NCBI GenBank assembly: GCA_002270565.1
Contig: NQMI01000039.1
Coordinates: forward strand, 186,930-250,929
Reading direction: 5' to 3'
Origin: Stenocarpella maydis
Lineage: Eukaryota; Ascomycota; Sordariomycetes; Diaporthales; Diaporthaceae
DNA: 64,000 nt
The position numbers and the translations under genes are program-made. Of the stretch, positions 20,966 through 33,281 are shown piece after piece; position 1 is the first letter of the stretch, and every line of letters begins with the position of its first letter. The notes under the pieces were generated by a model that saw only the letters and a list, made by a program, of their open reading frames with translations, had not been told where the DNA came from and did not search any database.

Positions 20966-22411
20966 TTACTCGTGGAATGAGCGCCTCTTGGCCTCCTTCT
21001 CGACCTCCTCTGTCACCTTCAATGTCTGCTCCTGCTGCTTCATCTCGCGTACCTTGGCGAGCACCACCTCGCGGAAGATGGCACCCTTCAGTTTCTTTTG
21101 GAGGTTTCGCTTGTTTTCGGCAGATCTTGAAGACGAGGCACCGGCCTCCAGCTTGGGGTTCGAGTTGTTCGAAGCCCCGGAGTGGTCTGCGGCAGCGAAC
21201 GCATCGGTCGGCATATCCGAGTCCTCCTTGTCGTCCTCCTCCATCTTGAGGGCTTCGATGCGGTTGGCTAGCTTGACCATCTCGATGCCCCTGCGAAGAC
21301 GCGCCTTGGCGATGTAAGCCTTGATCTCGGGAATCAAGTTGTGGTCCGTGGCGTTATCGCCAGTCAACCAGATGTGGTTAAGAGCCTGCGAGGAGGTCCA
21401 TCGGTCTTCGGGCTTGGGCTGCAGGAGGCCCATTATGAACTCCTTTGCGTCTTCACTGACGTCCTTCCAGTATCTCTCGTGGAAGGTCACCTTCGCGTTG
21501 CTGCACTCCTCGATGAGGTCCTGCAAGTTCTCAGACCGGAACGGCGAGTAACCACACAGAAGCGTGTAGGTGATGACGCCCATGGACCACATGTCGACGG
21601 GCTTGCCGTGGCCCTTCTTAAGCATGACTTCTGGCGCGGCATATCCAAAGGAGCCTGCCATGGTGGTCAAGACCTCATCCTTGCTATCAAGCATCTTGGC
21701 GATACCGAAATCAGCCAGGACGAGGTCCGAGTCGGGTGCCTTTGTCAGGTAGAGAAGGTTTTCGGGCTTCAGGTCTGCGATGCGGTCAGGTACGCCTCCC
21801 TCGCAGGGCTCTCATTCCGGGACCAGACTCACCTCTGTGAACGACGTTCTTACTGTGCAGGTAATCGACAGCACCGAGCACCTGCTTGATAGTCAGGGAG
21901 GCATCTTTTTCTGTGAACTTGCCCTGCTCGCAAATGCGGTCGAAAAGCTCGCCACCGGTCGCCAATTCCGTGACAATGTAGTATTTGTCCTGCAGCCCGT
22001 GTAAGTCGTAGCCCAGTATCTCTGGCAACCCTGGCCCATATGCTTCGGGGTGGATTTGTGCTCACTCTGGACTCGAACCAATCGACGAATCGGACAATGT
22101 TGGGGTGCTTCAGGCGCTGGAGCATGTCAAGCTCGTCGTAAACCATCCTCTCGTTGCCCTTCACGTTCTTCTTGAGGATGATCTTGACAGCGACCTTGCC
22201 AGATGGGCTATCGGCCTCCCTAACAATGCCATAAGTGCCGGCGCCAAGTGTTCGGCCGAATCGATATTTGGATCTGCCAGGGATAGTCAGACGAGGCAGG
22301 CGCATGGTGGCTATGGAGGTGTGATACGTACTTCTTGTCGTAGCTTTCAGGTTGGCCATGCAGCCGATTGAGCATGTTGGAGACTGAGGCACGGGGGAAT
22401 CTGGTCAGCAT
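20966..22411 (-). CDS. Ca2+/calmodulin-dependent protein kinase (CaMK I-like)
   Basis: Four exons, complement(join(20966..21774, 21833..21989, 22066..22273, 22332..22411)), give 417 residues. The kinase domain begins at about residue 30: Gly-loop [15 protein letters not shown]-binding Lys57 in VAVKIIL, VVHRDLKPEN with catalytic Asp149, DFG at 170-172, [11 protein letters not shown] as activation segment and APE motif, and [19 protein letters not shown]. After the domain comes a basic amphipathic stretch, [24 protein letters not shown], placed where CaMKs keep their autoinhibitory and calmodulin-binding segment. The tail is acidic, then Ser-rich, then a charged helix. The architecture matches fungal CaMKs of the A. 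nidulans CmkA / N. crassa CAMK-1 type, linked to Ca2+ signalling. All three introns fall in phases that rebuild HRDLKPEN and ESRDKYYIV exactly. Confidence 0.93.
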
Positions 22412-24233
22412 AACAAGGCAGATAGAGGTTGGGGGAGAGAGAAAGGGGGGGTTAATCAGGCTCGCATATCGAGCATGGGCGACTTGGGGAACAGCTGGCT
22501 CGGGACGCAGAGTGTAGCGGATAGGTGGATATGAAGGCGAGGACGAGGCGTATCAGACAGTACTAACAACTCATCTTGCTCCGACTCGAGCTGGCTTCCA
22601 AAACTAGAGCACGCGGAAGCGCTCTCGCAGCTGGGTCCTGGTGTTGGGATGAGGTAGCGGGAAGTTGCTCAAGGAGCTCCTTTGAAGCAACAGTGTGTCA
22701 GCCGGGCAGGGTGGATTGAACCAAGCGGTTGCTCGAGCAGTCGTTCGGAACAAGGCCAGAGCAGGTAGGGACAGTTGCGAAGGGGCGGTGTTGTTTGTTT
22801 TCAGGATCGAACTCGAGAGGAGAGACTGCACACAAATGGGATACTGGGAAGAAGGTGGTAGTAGCTCACTCAAGTGGTCCCCTGGCCAAGAAAAGGAGGG
22901 GCTCGAACGGCGGGCAGAGAGCAGTGGAGAGGGAGGGAGCTCAGACGGTTTCTGGGATAGTTGACCAAGATAGGTAGGTAGACTATCTATCTACTGGAGC
23001 CAAGCAGCTCGGGAGGGCTACGACAATAAATGGTGGCGGTGGTATTAGGTATCAGAGAACGCCTTGCGCGCAAGAGGGGGTTGGCTCGTATCACCAACTA
23101 ATTGATAATGGCAGCAGAGGGAACAGTCATGCTCAGCCGCACAAGCCAGGCAGGCGGGCGCGGATGTTGCTTCGCCGTGGTCGACAGGCGACAGATAGCC
23201 TGAGAGTGGGCGAGGGAGGGGCTCTCACCCAACCGCCCTGGGCAGTCGCTCAGTGTGCGATCCGGCTCCTACACGTAGTGTGCTACTGGTCTGGTTCTTG
23301 GCAGTATACAAGGCTGCCCCACCACCGGCCTAGCACAGCCATCTTGCCCCTTATTATAGATAAATGGCCGCCTTCGACTCGGCCGTGCAGGCCACTGGAG
23401 GGAGGCCCTGGTGAACGACCCTGAGCCATTGGAGAGTGGGACGGGGGAGCCGTGCATGCGGCATTGTTATCCGAGAGCTTCGACCTCCGCCCTTCCACCA
23501 TGTGATTGCCCATGGGTAGGTAGGTCATGTAAGCGCTGCCTTGTTTTTCAGGACCGAGATCCGATCCTGAGGTGGTTGAGTCCATATCCGGGACGAAGCT
23601 ACTGCGCATTGCTGCCACGGCACAACGGCTAGGACGGTGGGCTACGCCCAAGTTGGTCCATGTTGGTCGAGGAGACAGTGATTGTTGCTTCTGACAAGAC
23701 GGCCACCCAGGCAGGCTAGCGTGGTTTCCCCAGCTTTCAGACGACTGAGCGGACCTTCGCCAAATTAATTACGAGGCATCTTCATTGGACTTAGAGTACC
23801 TTTACACTACAGTACTACATAGTAAGGTACCTACCATAGTATCACGGTTCGAAAGTTACTCCAGGCCCCAGGACTACTCCCTAAAACAACCATCACCACG
23901 CGCGCCCAGCACAAGCCGCCCACGTGCAAGAATTGTGTGCCAAGTACCTCCTTAAGGGAATATTGGGTCACCACCTGTTTGCGGCAGTCTGAGCTGTGAC
24001 GGTTGGTAGTGCCTGGCATTCGACTAGCACTCGTTGCCTTCTCCATTTCACATCCTGCTGGAAACTCTCGCCAAAACACACGGCGGCGCCCCGGTGTGCC
24101 TGCAGTGTCCCGGTCACCTACATTACTCCGTACAGTCCCTGGCCCTGACGTATGTAGCCGGGGTCTTCTGCCACTCGACGGGAGCCATTCCAACTCCACC
24201 AACACCGACTCCCCTCCTCTCCTCCATTCCACC
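22412..24233. promoter_or_regulatory. Divergent intergenic region CaMK / E2
   Basis: About 1.8 kb lies between the start codons of the kinase (-) and the E2 enzyme (+). It probably holds long 5' leaders. Frames in it are short or antisense and show no domain. TAGGTAGGTAG/CTATCTATC sequence occurs near 22972-22994. Confidence 0.4.
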
Positions 24234-24924
24234 ATGGGTGCCAACTTTGCGCACAGGCGGCTCGCAAAAGAGTTGACAAAGGTATGCCTCATTGTTTGAC
24301 TGTCTGTCTGACTGACTGACTGTCCCTTGCGCGCCGGCTCTCCCGCACAGAGTTTTGCCGCAGAGCTGGAGTCGCTGCTAGCTCCAAGCCACGACGGCTC
24401 AAACTCAGCTTCATGCTCATCCGCTGACTTGAATATCGCCATAGATCACCGACAACCTCCCGGCGGGCATCACTCTCGTATCTGCCGATGACCTCGAGAC
24501 GTGGTACCTGGACATCAAGGTTCTCGACGACAACCCGCTCTACCCAGATGTCTACAGGCTCATGTTTAGATTTGGCCACCAATACCCAATCGGTAAACAA
24601 CTTCGCACATGGTCCCGGTCTCTTCGCAAGCCAGCCCCGACTGACTTATGTCCAGAGCCACCCGAGGTGACCTTTGTCCAGAAGCCCGACCGACCAATAC
24701 CCATACACCCCCACATCTACTCGAACGGCATCATCTGCCTCGACCTCCTGGGCCAGCAAGGGTGGAGCCCAGTGCAGAACGTCGAGAGCGTATGCATGTC
24801 CCTGCAGAGCATGCTGACCGGCAACACAAAGAATGAGCGTCCGCCCGGGGACGAGGAATTCGTCCGCAGCAATCGGCTGCGGCCACGGGATATCGATTTC
24901 TACTACCACGACAACAAGGTCTAG
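24234..24924 (+). CDS. Ubiquitin-conjugating enzyme E2 W (UBE2W/Ubc16-like)
   Basis: Three exons, join(24234..24281, 24445..24592, 24656..24924), give 154 residues, the size of UBE2W. The UBC fold reads MGANFAHRRLAKELTK (helix 1), WYLDIKVLDDNPLYPDVYRLMFRF, YPIEPPEVTFVQ, then HPHIYSNGIICLDLL with the active-site Cys. The HPH in place of the usual HPN, and the C-terminal WWYHDD-like DFYYHDNKV tail, are marks of the UBE2W group rather than of general E2s. Human UBE2W attaches ubiquitin to protein N-termini; whether the fungal protein does so is inference. Junctions restore IEPPEVTF and LTKITDNLPAG, both as expected. Confidence 0.92.
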
Positions 24925-25696
24925 ATGCGATTGAACTTGCGACTGCTTACTTTTCATAAACATGGCGTTGATGAATACGGTTCTGGGCGAGTGAGATGCG
25001 GATACATGAGAGGGAGACATTGCGTTGCAAGACTGTGACTTCAGCGATGGTTGATTGGAGTTTGGTTGCCACTTGCCCCGCGCTCTGGAGGGAGGCATTG
25101 AAGTTCATGCACCTGTAACGATATCCGTCCCGAACTTTTGGGTCTTAGCTTGGATTCCTATAGTGGGAAGCATTCTTGGTGGGAGCGGCATCCGGTGCTC
25201 TCAATATTTTTGGAAGTTCTACACGTAGAAAGCCGTGGCCTTCTGGGCGAGAGAATACAAGACTCTGAAACCAGAGTCAGCCAGTCAAAAATCGTCCCGC
25301 CCTTTTGATGCGCCTAACTAGCTAGCGGGCAGCGAAACAATTCTCGAGGTCACGTCCCCAGGCCGTTGATATCAAAAAACTCGCCGTCGGAGAAGTTAGG
25401 CGTGGCTTTCGTGGCTGGAGTGCTCCCAGTCTTTATCGAAGGGTCGGTCGTCTTGTTTATCGATTGATTGGACATCCGGCAGGCAGGGCCAAACATTTGT
25501 AGTTGCTCGGTGGGGCCACGCCAACTTCAAGTGACAGGCATCAATGGAGCTCTACATTACTTAGGTATGTAGCTAGCTCCCCCTCCAACGCGCTTGGGGT
25601 CCGGCTGGGCTGCAAGTCAATGTTGCGTCGCAACTGACCGTTGTTGCATTCGTTCCCTCACCCTGAAATCCCACCTTTGTCCATGGAGAGCCCATC
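24925..25696. other. Spacer upstream of VPS33
   Basis: The 772-bp gap between two + strand genes holds the E2 3' UTR and the VPS33 promoter. No further element was recognised. Confidence 0.4.
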
Positions 25697-28008
25697 ATGG
25701 CTCCTCCGCTTGGCTTCAACACGGAGCAGATCAGAGACAAGGCCAGGAAGGACCTGCTCTACCTTCTCTCGGTAGTAAGTAAGGCGCCCGACACGGCTCC
25801 CGCGGCAGTGCAAGCTCATGACCAGCTCCATTGACTTGGCGCGTTCGGCCTGCTGCTTAGGTCCAGGGCAAGAAGAACCTCGTCATCGAACAGAGCCTCG
25901 CCGGCCCCATCGGAACGATAGTCAAGGTTCAGACCTTGCAGGACTATGGTGTCGATAAGTTCTTCTTCTTGGAGAGCAACAATGTCTCCACGACCCAGAG
26001 GAATGTCGTCTTTGTCTCCCGCACCCCACACGCCCAGGAAATCGCAAGTCAGTCGCCCTCTCATACATCTTGACGCAGCCACCACTTCAAACTTCATAAT
26101 GCTTGTCTTTACCAGTACTCGCGTGCAGTTCCAACCACGACCGGAGAAACTTGTTGAGGATCATTAGGGCGCACTAACACCCCCCCAAAGACCAGATAAG
26201 GCGCGTGCAACGTGAGAGCCAGACGTCCCATGAGTTCCATATCTTCTGGGTGCCTCGGCGCACTATTGTGTCCGACAAGATCCTTGAGGAATCAGGTGTC
26301 CTCGGAGATGTCAACGTCTCGGAGCTTCCTCTGTACTTCTTCCCTCTGGAGCGAGATGTCCTCTCCCTGGAACTCGACGATGCGTTCAAGGACCTGTACC
26401 TGTCCAAGGATCCCACACCAACCTTCCTGCTCGCCCAGGCCCTGATGGGCATCCAACTCAAACACGGCTTGTTCCCCCGTGTCACGGGCAAGGGCGACGG
26501 TGCCAAGAGAGTGGCCGAATTGCTCGCCCGCATGCGGCAGGAGCTTCTAGCTGGCGAAGTGGCCAGTGAGCCCGACAAGAGCGCCCTCAGCCCGAGCACG
26601 ACAACAGAGAGCGTTATCATCATCGACCGTGAGGTCGACATGGTCACACCTCTCCTCACCCAGCTGACATACGAAGGCTTGATAGACGAGGTATTTGGCA
26701 TCCAAAACAACCAGACAGAAGTCGATTCGACCATTGTAGGGGGCGCGCCACAAGCGGCTCAGACCGCAGCAGCGCCGGCGTCTAGCAACCAGTCCAGAAG
26801 ACGCAAAGTCCAGCTGGATTCGTCAGACAGCATGTACGATCAGCTTCGAGACACGAATTTCGCCATCGTCGGGGGTTTACTCAACAAGGTCGCACTGCGC
26901 ATACAAAGGGATCTGGACAGCCGGCATACGACCAAAACGACGGCAGAACTGACAGATTTTGTGCGGAAATTACCAGGTTATCAGGCAGAACAGGCAAACC
27001 TGAAAATACATACGAACCTGGTGGAAGAGATCATCAAATACACCCGTACCGACCAGTTCAGCAAGCTCCTTGAGGTCCAACAAAACCTTGCGGCGGGCGC
27101 TGATCCCTCGTCTCAATTCGACTCGATCGAGGAGCTGGTTGCTCGTGACGCACCGCTGCCCGAGGTGCTCCGCCTTCTGTGTGTTTATTCTTGCATATCT
27201 GGCGGCATCAAAGCCAAAGAATACGACCAATTACGCAAACTGGTCTTGCAAGGCTATGGGTACCAGCACCTTTTGACTCTACACAATCTGGAGAGACTGC
27301 AGCTTTTTCTCCCGAAATCCTCGCCCATGGCGTCTATGATCCCAATGACCGGCTCCGCTGGCGCGACCGGTGAGAAGACCAACTACTCGACCTTGCGGAA
27401 GTCTCTGCGCCTCATTGTGGACGAAGTCAATGAGCACAACCCTAATGACATAGCATATGTCTACAGCGGGTATGCACCGTTGTCCATACGGCTGGTGCAA
27501 TGCATACTTCAGAAGCAATATCTGCTATCCATGACCAAGGGAAACGGCGTGGCAGGTTCTGCAGTTGCGAGCTCCGGCAGCCATGGCTGGAGGGGGTTCG
27601 AAGAAGCTGTTAAGCACGCGCGGGGCCAGACCTTCGATGAGCTTCAAAAGGGAGAAGACAAGGCGGTCAAGGCTCGCGCGCTGCTTTCTGGCAATGGGCA
27701 GAAAAAAGCAGTGTTTGTTGTGTTCGTGGGTGGTATTACCTTCACAGAAATCGCTGCACTACGCTTCATTGCGAAGCAGGAAGAAGGTTTGTGCAGCCTT
27801 TGCACCCTTACAGCCCTGGACCGCCCCTCTTGTTCTCTCGAAGGCACCGATACGCTAACTCTGTTGGAATGTTACAGCTCGAAGGAACATCATTATCTGT
27901 ACGACCTCGATTATAAGTGGAAACAAGATGATGGCTACGGCCATAGAAAAGAAATCATTTGGGCAGGCAGCTGCGGCTTCTCGGCCTGTTGATGGCGCAG
28001 GACGATAA
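25697..28008 (+). CDS. VPS33: Sec1/Munc18-family vacuolar sorting protein Vps33
   Basis: Four exons, join(25697..25774, 25861..26047, 26191..27786, 27878..28008), give 663 residues, in the range for Vps33. It starts MAPPLGFNTEQIRDKARKDLL and continues GKKNLVIEQSLAGPIGTI, a Vps33 N-terminal pattern. The SM-family core follows: SVIIIDREVDMVTPLLTQLTYEGLIDEVFGI is the diagnostic block, then YDQLRDTNFAIVGGLLNKVA and, near the C-terminus, FVVFVGGITFTEIAALRFIAKQE. The final exon replaces a read-through frame and gives ARRNIIICTTSIISGNK. Vps33 is the SNARE-binding subunit of the HOPS and CORVET tethering complexes at the vacuole and endosome. The first donor could be GTAAGT (used here) or the overlapping GTAGTA, changing one residue. 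Confidence 0.93.
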
Positions 28009-28816
28009 GGATGACAGAAGGGTGCGGTGCGCTCAGCGCTGGCTGGAGGGACCCAACACCGGGTCAGTTCGACTGGTGTGCGACTCGTCCGATGGCTTGT
28101 CTCTGGGTTAGATCTACAGAGGAAATGGGGTCATAGCGAGCGAGGGAATACTTCGAGATAAAAGAGAGACAAGTCACAGGTGACGTGGGCGGATCCCAAC
28201 TGTCCGTGTATCACGTGATCAGCCCAACCAACTCTGCAATGGGTGATAGAGCAGTCCCATAAAATTGTACTGATTCCCCTTGCTATGAATTGCCCGTATA
28301 ATCAATATCTAGGTTATGTGTCTGTGTATATATGTATATATAGGCTGTCACATCCCCGCATTTAGTGCTTTTGCATGCGGCTGCACAGTTTCTCTTATGG
28401 ATAACTGAGCCCAGGGCGTTCCGGGTGATTGTTAGGTGAGGTAGTTAGACCTAAACTTCGAAACCAGCAAGGGCCGGCCCTGTCTGCCCCTCCCCCCAGG
28501 CCTGGGTCTGATCTGCACTACTCATGAGACTGGCATCTTCTAATATCAAGCACCCAGCATCGTTTTGATGCCATAAAACCTGTTGGCTGACCGGTTCCTG
28601 CAACGTGCGGACTACGTTCCAACCACAGAATGGGGTCCCCTGGTTCTATCGCATGAGATATCCAGACTCGGTTCGATGGAGACGACCGATGAGATTGGCG
28701 GCGGCGATATTATCAATTCCCACCTCTCGAGCCCTCATCACCAGCGACTGCATACGACTTTATACGCGAGACGTACGATACCCCCGCTCTAGCCAAAGTC
28801 GAGTCCCGACCTCATA
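28009..28816. other. Spacer upstream of LSD1-like gene
   Basis: The 808-bp gap between two + strand genes contains AT-rich TATATATGTATATATAG-type sequence near 28325-28342. I see no coding frame with homology. Confidence 0.4.
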
Positions 28817-31800
28817 ATGGGAACGAATTCGCGCAGTGCTCGATCTGGACAGAAAAGTGGCATTGGAAAGAGACCTGCACGGAGCCGCAACAGTGGCCCA
28901 GACACCCAGGTTCCGCACTCATCATCTGTATTACTCTCACCGGATTCAACCTCGTCATCCCGGACCACCTCCGCACCCAAGAGGAAGAACTCAGCACCAG
29001 GCTCATCACCACGTCGTAGCAGCACCGCTTCCCGGGCCTCGAGGAAACCCTCGCGACCGTCAGCTTCCCGATTCGAGCCAGGGCACGGATCCGACGAGTT
29101 CATCGCGGATATCATCGTCGTGAACACAGACTCACCAGACCAATTCGCCGACATGGATGATGAGGTATCCGAGACGATGATATCGGGAGATACCATCATG
29201 TATGTTGCTCGGTCCTCCCCGGTCCTCACGTGATCCGGTCTCTCTCTATATCATCCTCGCCGTATTTGGCGATGTTATCAAGTATGCCTCTAACGATGTC
29301 CTCTCCAGGTCGGACCCCCTCGAATCTCATGCTCATCAACAGTATTCGCCAGGCCCTCCCGTCTCTGCTGAAGCAGCATCAGAGCCGGCTGAAACTGGAA
29401 CAGAATTGGTAGATACATGTACTGCAGACAAGGGTGCGACTGAGCCGGCGCTGGCAGAGGATATTGCACAGCAATCGATGCTTGCCGACGAAAACTCAAC
29501 ATGGATGAACCTCCCAGGCTCGATGGACAAAGAGACAACCCCCTTGGAGTCGCCATTAGCCGAGCCCGATGCTCTTGATGCGGGTCATGATGCGTCACAA
29601 GCGGTCAAACCGGACGAGCTCTTTGAACCACCATCCATGTTTCCAAACGCCCAAGACCAGGGAGCATTTGGTGGAGCCTCTACGGCGGCCGAGTCTCAAT
29701 TTTCCGAGCCTTTGGGGGTATTTGTGGCTGATGGGGCACACACCGAGACGAAATCCGCAGAAGTGGGAGTCGCACCTACCGAGCCCGACATCCCAGAATT
29801 CACAACTGCAGAAGTGGAGACGCCGGCAGAATTCAGTTCACTGGCGGGCCAGGAGAATCGTGGCTCAGATGTGAACGACTTTGAGCCTTTTGTTGTGGGT
29901 GATACGGTGTCTAGCGCCTCCCCTCCCCCTAACGGCCCAGATCGCACTCCTTTGCTTCCTGCACAAACAGAAGCCGGCGCGGGCACCCCCGCCGAGCCGG
30001 AACCTATTCCTTCTGAGCCGATAGACGAACGCGCGGACGACCCAACACCCGTCGGAAACAATTGTGGCGAGTCGGAGTCGCACGAGGGGATTACGGCAGC
30101 ACCTGGAGGAAACTCAAATCCAGCAGCCTCGAGCTCTGAACTGAGCGATCTCACGGACCTGGATGGTGTTGTCTCGCCTAATGCCTCGAGAACTATGGAC
30201 AAAGTCCTGGGAGGGGAAGCAATGGGTGGGCACGCTGATGAGGCTTCCTCAGAACTCAGCGATATTGTCTCCGCTGATGTGGTGTCCCCGGATGTAGCTC
30301 TCCTTGACTCAGCCCCAGCAAAGTCGGCGATCAGCCATTTGATCGGGGAGTCGCGACATTCCTTGGCGTCTTCAGCGTCAGCCCTCACCGAGCAGTCTGG
30401 ACTGTCTTCAAAACCGCCCTCCGTCTCTAGCAAGGCGACGACCCCCTTTGACCCCAGTAGCCCGAGAGATGCGACCAGTCAGCATACCACGCTGGCACCC
30501 CTTTCGACGCCAATCGCCAGAGTCCAGCCGCGGTCGCGGAGGATACAGTATAATGTGCGCCCAAAGGTATCCATTCCAACAGACCTGACGGCGCAAGAGT
30601 ACGCCATGGAATGCATTGAGGCAGCAGAGAATTCACGGCTAAATCCGTACGCACTACACCAAGAGGAGTATCAAATACTACGTTTTCATCTCAGCCACGC
30701 ACAGGTCACGACCTATTTAAACATTCGAAACGGTATCCTCAGACTCTGGGTGAGGAATCCACAGATCGCCGTGACAAGAGAAGAAGCCATCGGGTGTGCC
30801 CGGGACACCCGCTGGTTCGACGTTGCAAACCTGTGTTTCGATTGGCTGGTTCGTCGTGGTTTCATCAACTATGGCTGTGTCGAGATTCGACAACACAAGA
30901 GGAAGAACAGCCCAGTTGAGGACTCGCAACCACGGAAGAGGAAGACCGTGGTGGTCATTGGTGCTGGGTTCTCCGGGCTCGGATGCGCCAGGCAGTTAGA
31001 AGGACTGTTTACGCAATACTCAAAACGGTTCCGTAGTATGGGTGAAAACCCACCTCGGGTGGTTGTGCTGGAGGGCAGAAACAGAGTCGGTGGGCGGGTC
31101 TACTCTCGTGCTTTCCACACCCTCCCAGATACTGCACCTGGTATATTCCGAGGCAAGCGGTTCACCGCTGAGATGGGCGGCATGATTATTACTGGGTTCG
31201 ATAGGGGAAACCCCTTGAACATTCTCGTGAGGGGGCAGTTGAGCCTGCCGTATCATTGCTTGCGGAGCGACATGTCTCTCTATGACACCAATGGTACCGC
31301 CGTTGACCCCACTCGTGATGAGATGGTTGAGCACCTCTTCAACGCCTGTCTCGACAGGGTGAGCGAGTACAAGTTCAAATCGCAACCGTCCAAATTAATC
31401 GAAGGCAACCACGATCTCATTGACGAGGGACGTGATAGCACTGCCGAGGGCCACAAAACCATTGCTTTTGAGGAGGAGAAAGCTGCTTCGCAACCCCATG
31501 CCGCGCCCGTCTCGCACCAGAATATCACTCCCGAGACTCATCTCGTGCCTGTGTCCACAGACCGCATGACAGGGAAAGTTCACGTCGAGCCTGGCACTCC
31601 TGGATCCACTAGGGCTGCTTTCAAGGCCAAGTCGCTCGGCTGGACTTTGAAGCCTGGGGTGCCGGAGACGAGGGACATCGACCTGGATGCTGCGGCGAAC
31701 GACAGGACTGCCACCTTGGGCTCGGTTGTCGACGAGGCCTTGATGCAACACAAAGGTATTCTAGACCTCAACGCCCAGGACTTCCGATTGCTGAACTGGC

Positions 31801-33281
31801 ACATTGCCAACTTGGAGTACAGCAATGCCACCAACCTCAACCGCCTGAGTCTACAAGGCTGGGACATAGATGCCGGAAACGAGTGGGAGGGTAAGCACAC
31901 CATGGTAGTAGGTGGCTACCAAAGTGTTGCGAGAGGGCTTGCGATGCTCCCATCGCCCCTTGATATACGACACAAGGCAGCTGTGAAGCGTATCACATAC
32001 ACGGCTGAGGGAGCAACTGGACCAACGAAAATCGACCTGGAGGATGGTCAATCCATCGAGGCCGACTGCATTGTCAACACTATTCCGTTGGGCGTCTTGA
32101 AACATGGAGGCATTGAATTTCAGCCTCCTCTGCCTTCATGGAAAACTGACGCCATCGGACGCCTGGGATTCGGCGTTTTGAACAAGGTTATTCTCGTATA
32201 CAAGGATGCATTTTGGGACAAGGATAGAGACATCTTCGGGACTCTACAGACTCCCACTAATCGCCTCAGCCTGAACCAGAAAGACTATACCTCACGTCGT
32301 GGTCGCTTCTTCCAGTGGTTCAACGTCAGCAACACCACCGGCATGCCTTGCCTCCTTGCATTGATGGCCGGGGATGCTGGGTACGACACCGAGGTCACTC
32401 CCAATGACGAGCTTATCGCGGAAGCCACCGAGGTCCTGCGCATGCGATACGGTGCTCGAGTGCCATCGCAGCCACTCGAAGCTGTTGTCACCCGGTGGGA
32501 GTCGGACCGGTTCGCGCGAGGGAGCTACTCCAGTGCCGGGGTCAAGATGCAGGCCGAGGACTACCCAATCATGGCTCGACCAGTTGGCAATCTGCACTTC
32601 GCCGGCGAGCACACCATTGTGACTCACCCTGCTACCGTTCATGGTGCCTACCTATCTGGCCTGCGAGCCGCATCTGACGTCCTGGAGGAGATGATCGGCC
32701 CCATCGAGACACCCGTGCCTCTAGTTCTACCTCGTGAGACATCAGCCTCGATGAAGCGGAAGGCCGAGGAAGAGAATAAGGACCCCGCGCAGGCCCGCCT
32801 CGAAGCCTACGAAATGGAAGTCCAAGAGTACATTTATTCCAAACTCGGGCCGTACCCCGTCAAGCCCTCCAAAGTGGCCGGGAATCCATACCTCTTGTTC
32901 AACAAGGCGAACTACGAGGAGGGTCGCAAGCGCTGCGAGGAAGGCCGGCGCACAGGCAAGGGCAAGCCGAGCCCCAACGAGGTGCGGACCATGACGTCCA
33001 AGCTGTGGAGGGAGGCCGGCCCGGAGGTGCGGCAACCCTTCGAGGACGCCGCCGAGGAGCAGAAGCGCAACTACGCCCAGGCTCTCAAGGACTGGACCGC
33101 GGCGGCGGCCAAGTGGGAGAAGGAAGCCATTGAGTTGAGGCAGGAGTACGTCAGGGAGCACCCGAACGCGCCGGGCTCGGAAGAGCTTGCCGCGGACGGC
33201 ACCGGGCATGCGGGCGGCGGGAGGAGGGCGAAGAGGGTGGCGAGCTACGCGGAGGAGGACAGCGACCTTGACATGGAGTGA
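28817..33281 (+). CDS. LSD1-type histone demethylase: SWIRM, FAD amine oxidase, HMG box
   Basis: Two exons, join(28817..29199, 29309..33281), give 1451 residues. The first ~540 are Ser/Pro/Glu-rich and probably disordered, with basic SR-type sequence at the start. A SWIRM domain covers about 544-655 (QEYAMECIEAAENSRLNPYALHQEEY ... RGFINYGCVEIR). The FAD motif VVVIGAGFSGLGCAR begins near 677, followed by VVVLEGRNRVGGRVYS. Lys1087 in GVLNKVILVYKDAFW aligns with the flavin-contacting Lys of LSD1. AGEHTIVTHPATVHGAYLSGLRAA closes the oxidase. A C-terminal HMG box lies at about 1320-1397 (NPYLLFNKANYEEGRK ... KLWREAGPEVRQPFEDAAEEQKRNYAQAL). The SWIRM-oxidase-HMG order matches fission yeast Lsd1/Lsd2-type enzymes acting on methylated histone H3. 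The region matching the LSD1 tower is a low-complexity insertion instead. Confidence 0.93.

Noticed and set aside
23831..24442. 203-codon minus-strand frame
   Set aside because: It overlaps the first exon of the E2 gene on the other strand and has no homology I recognise.
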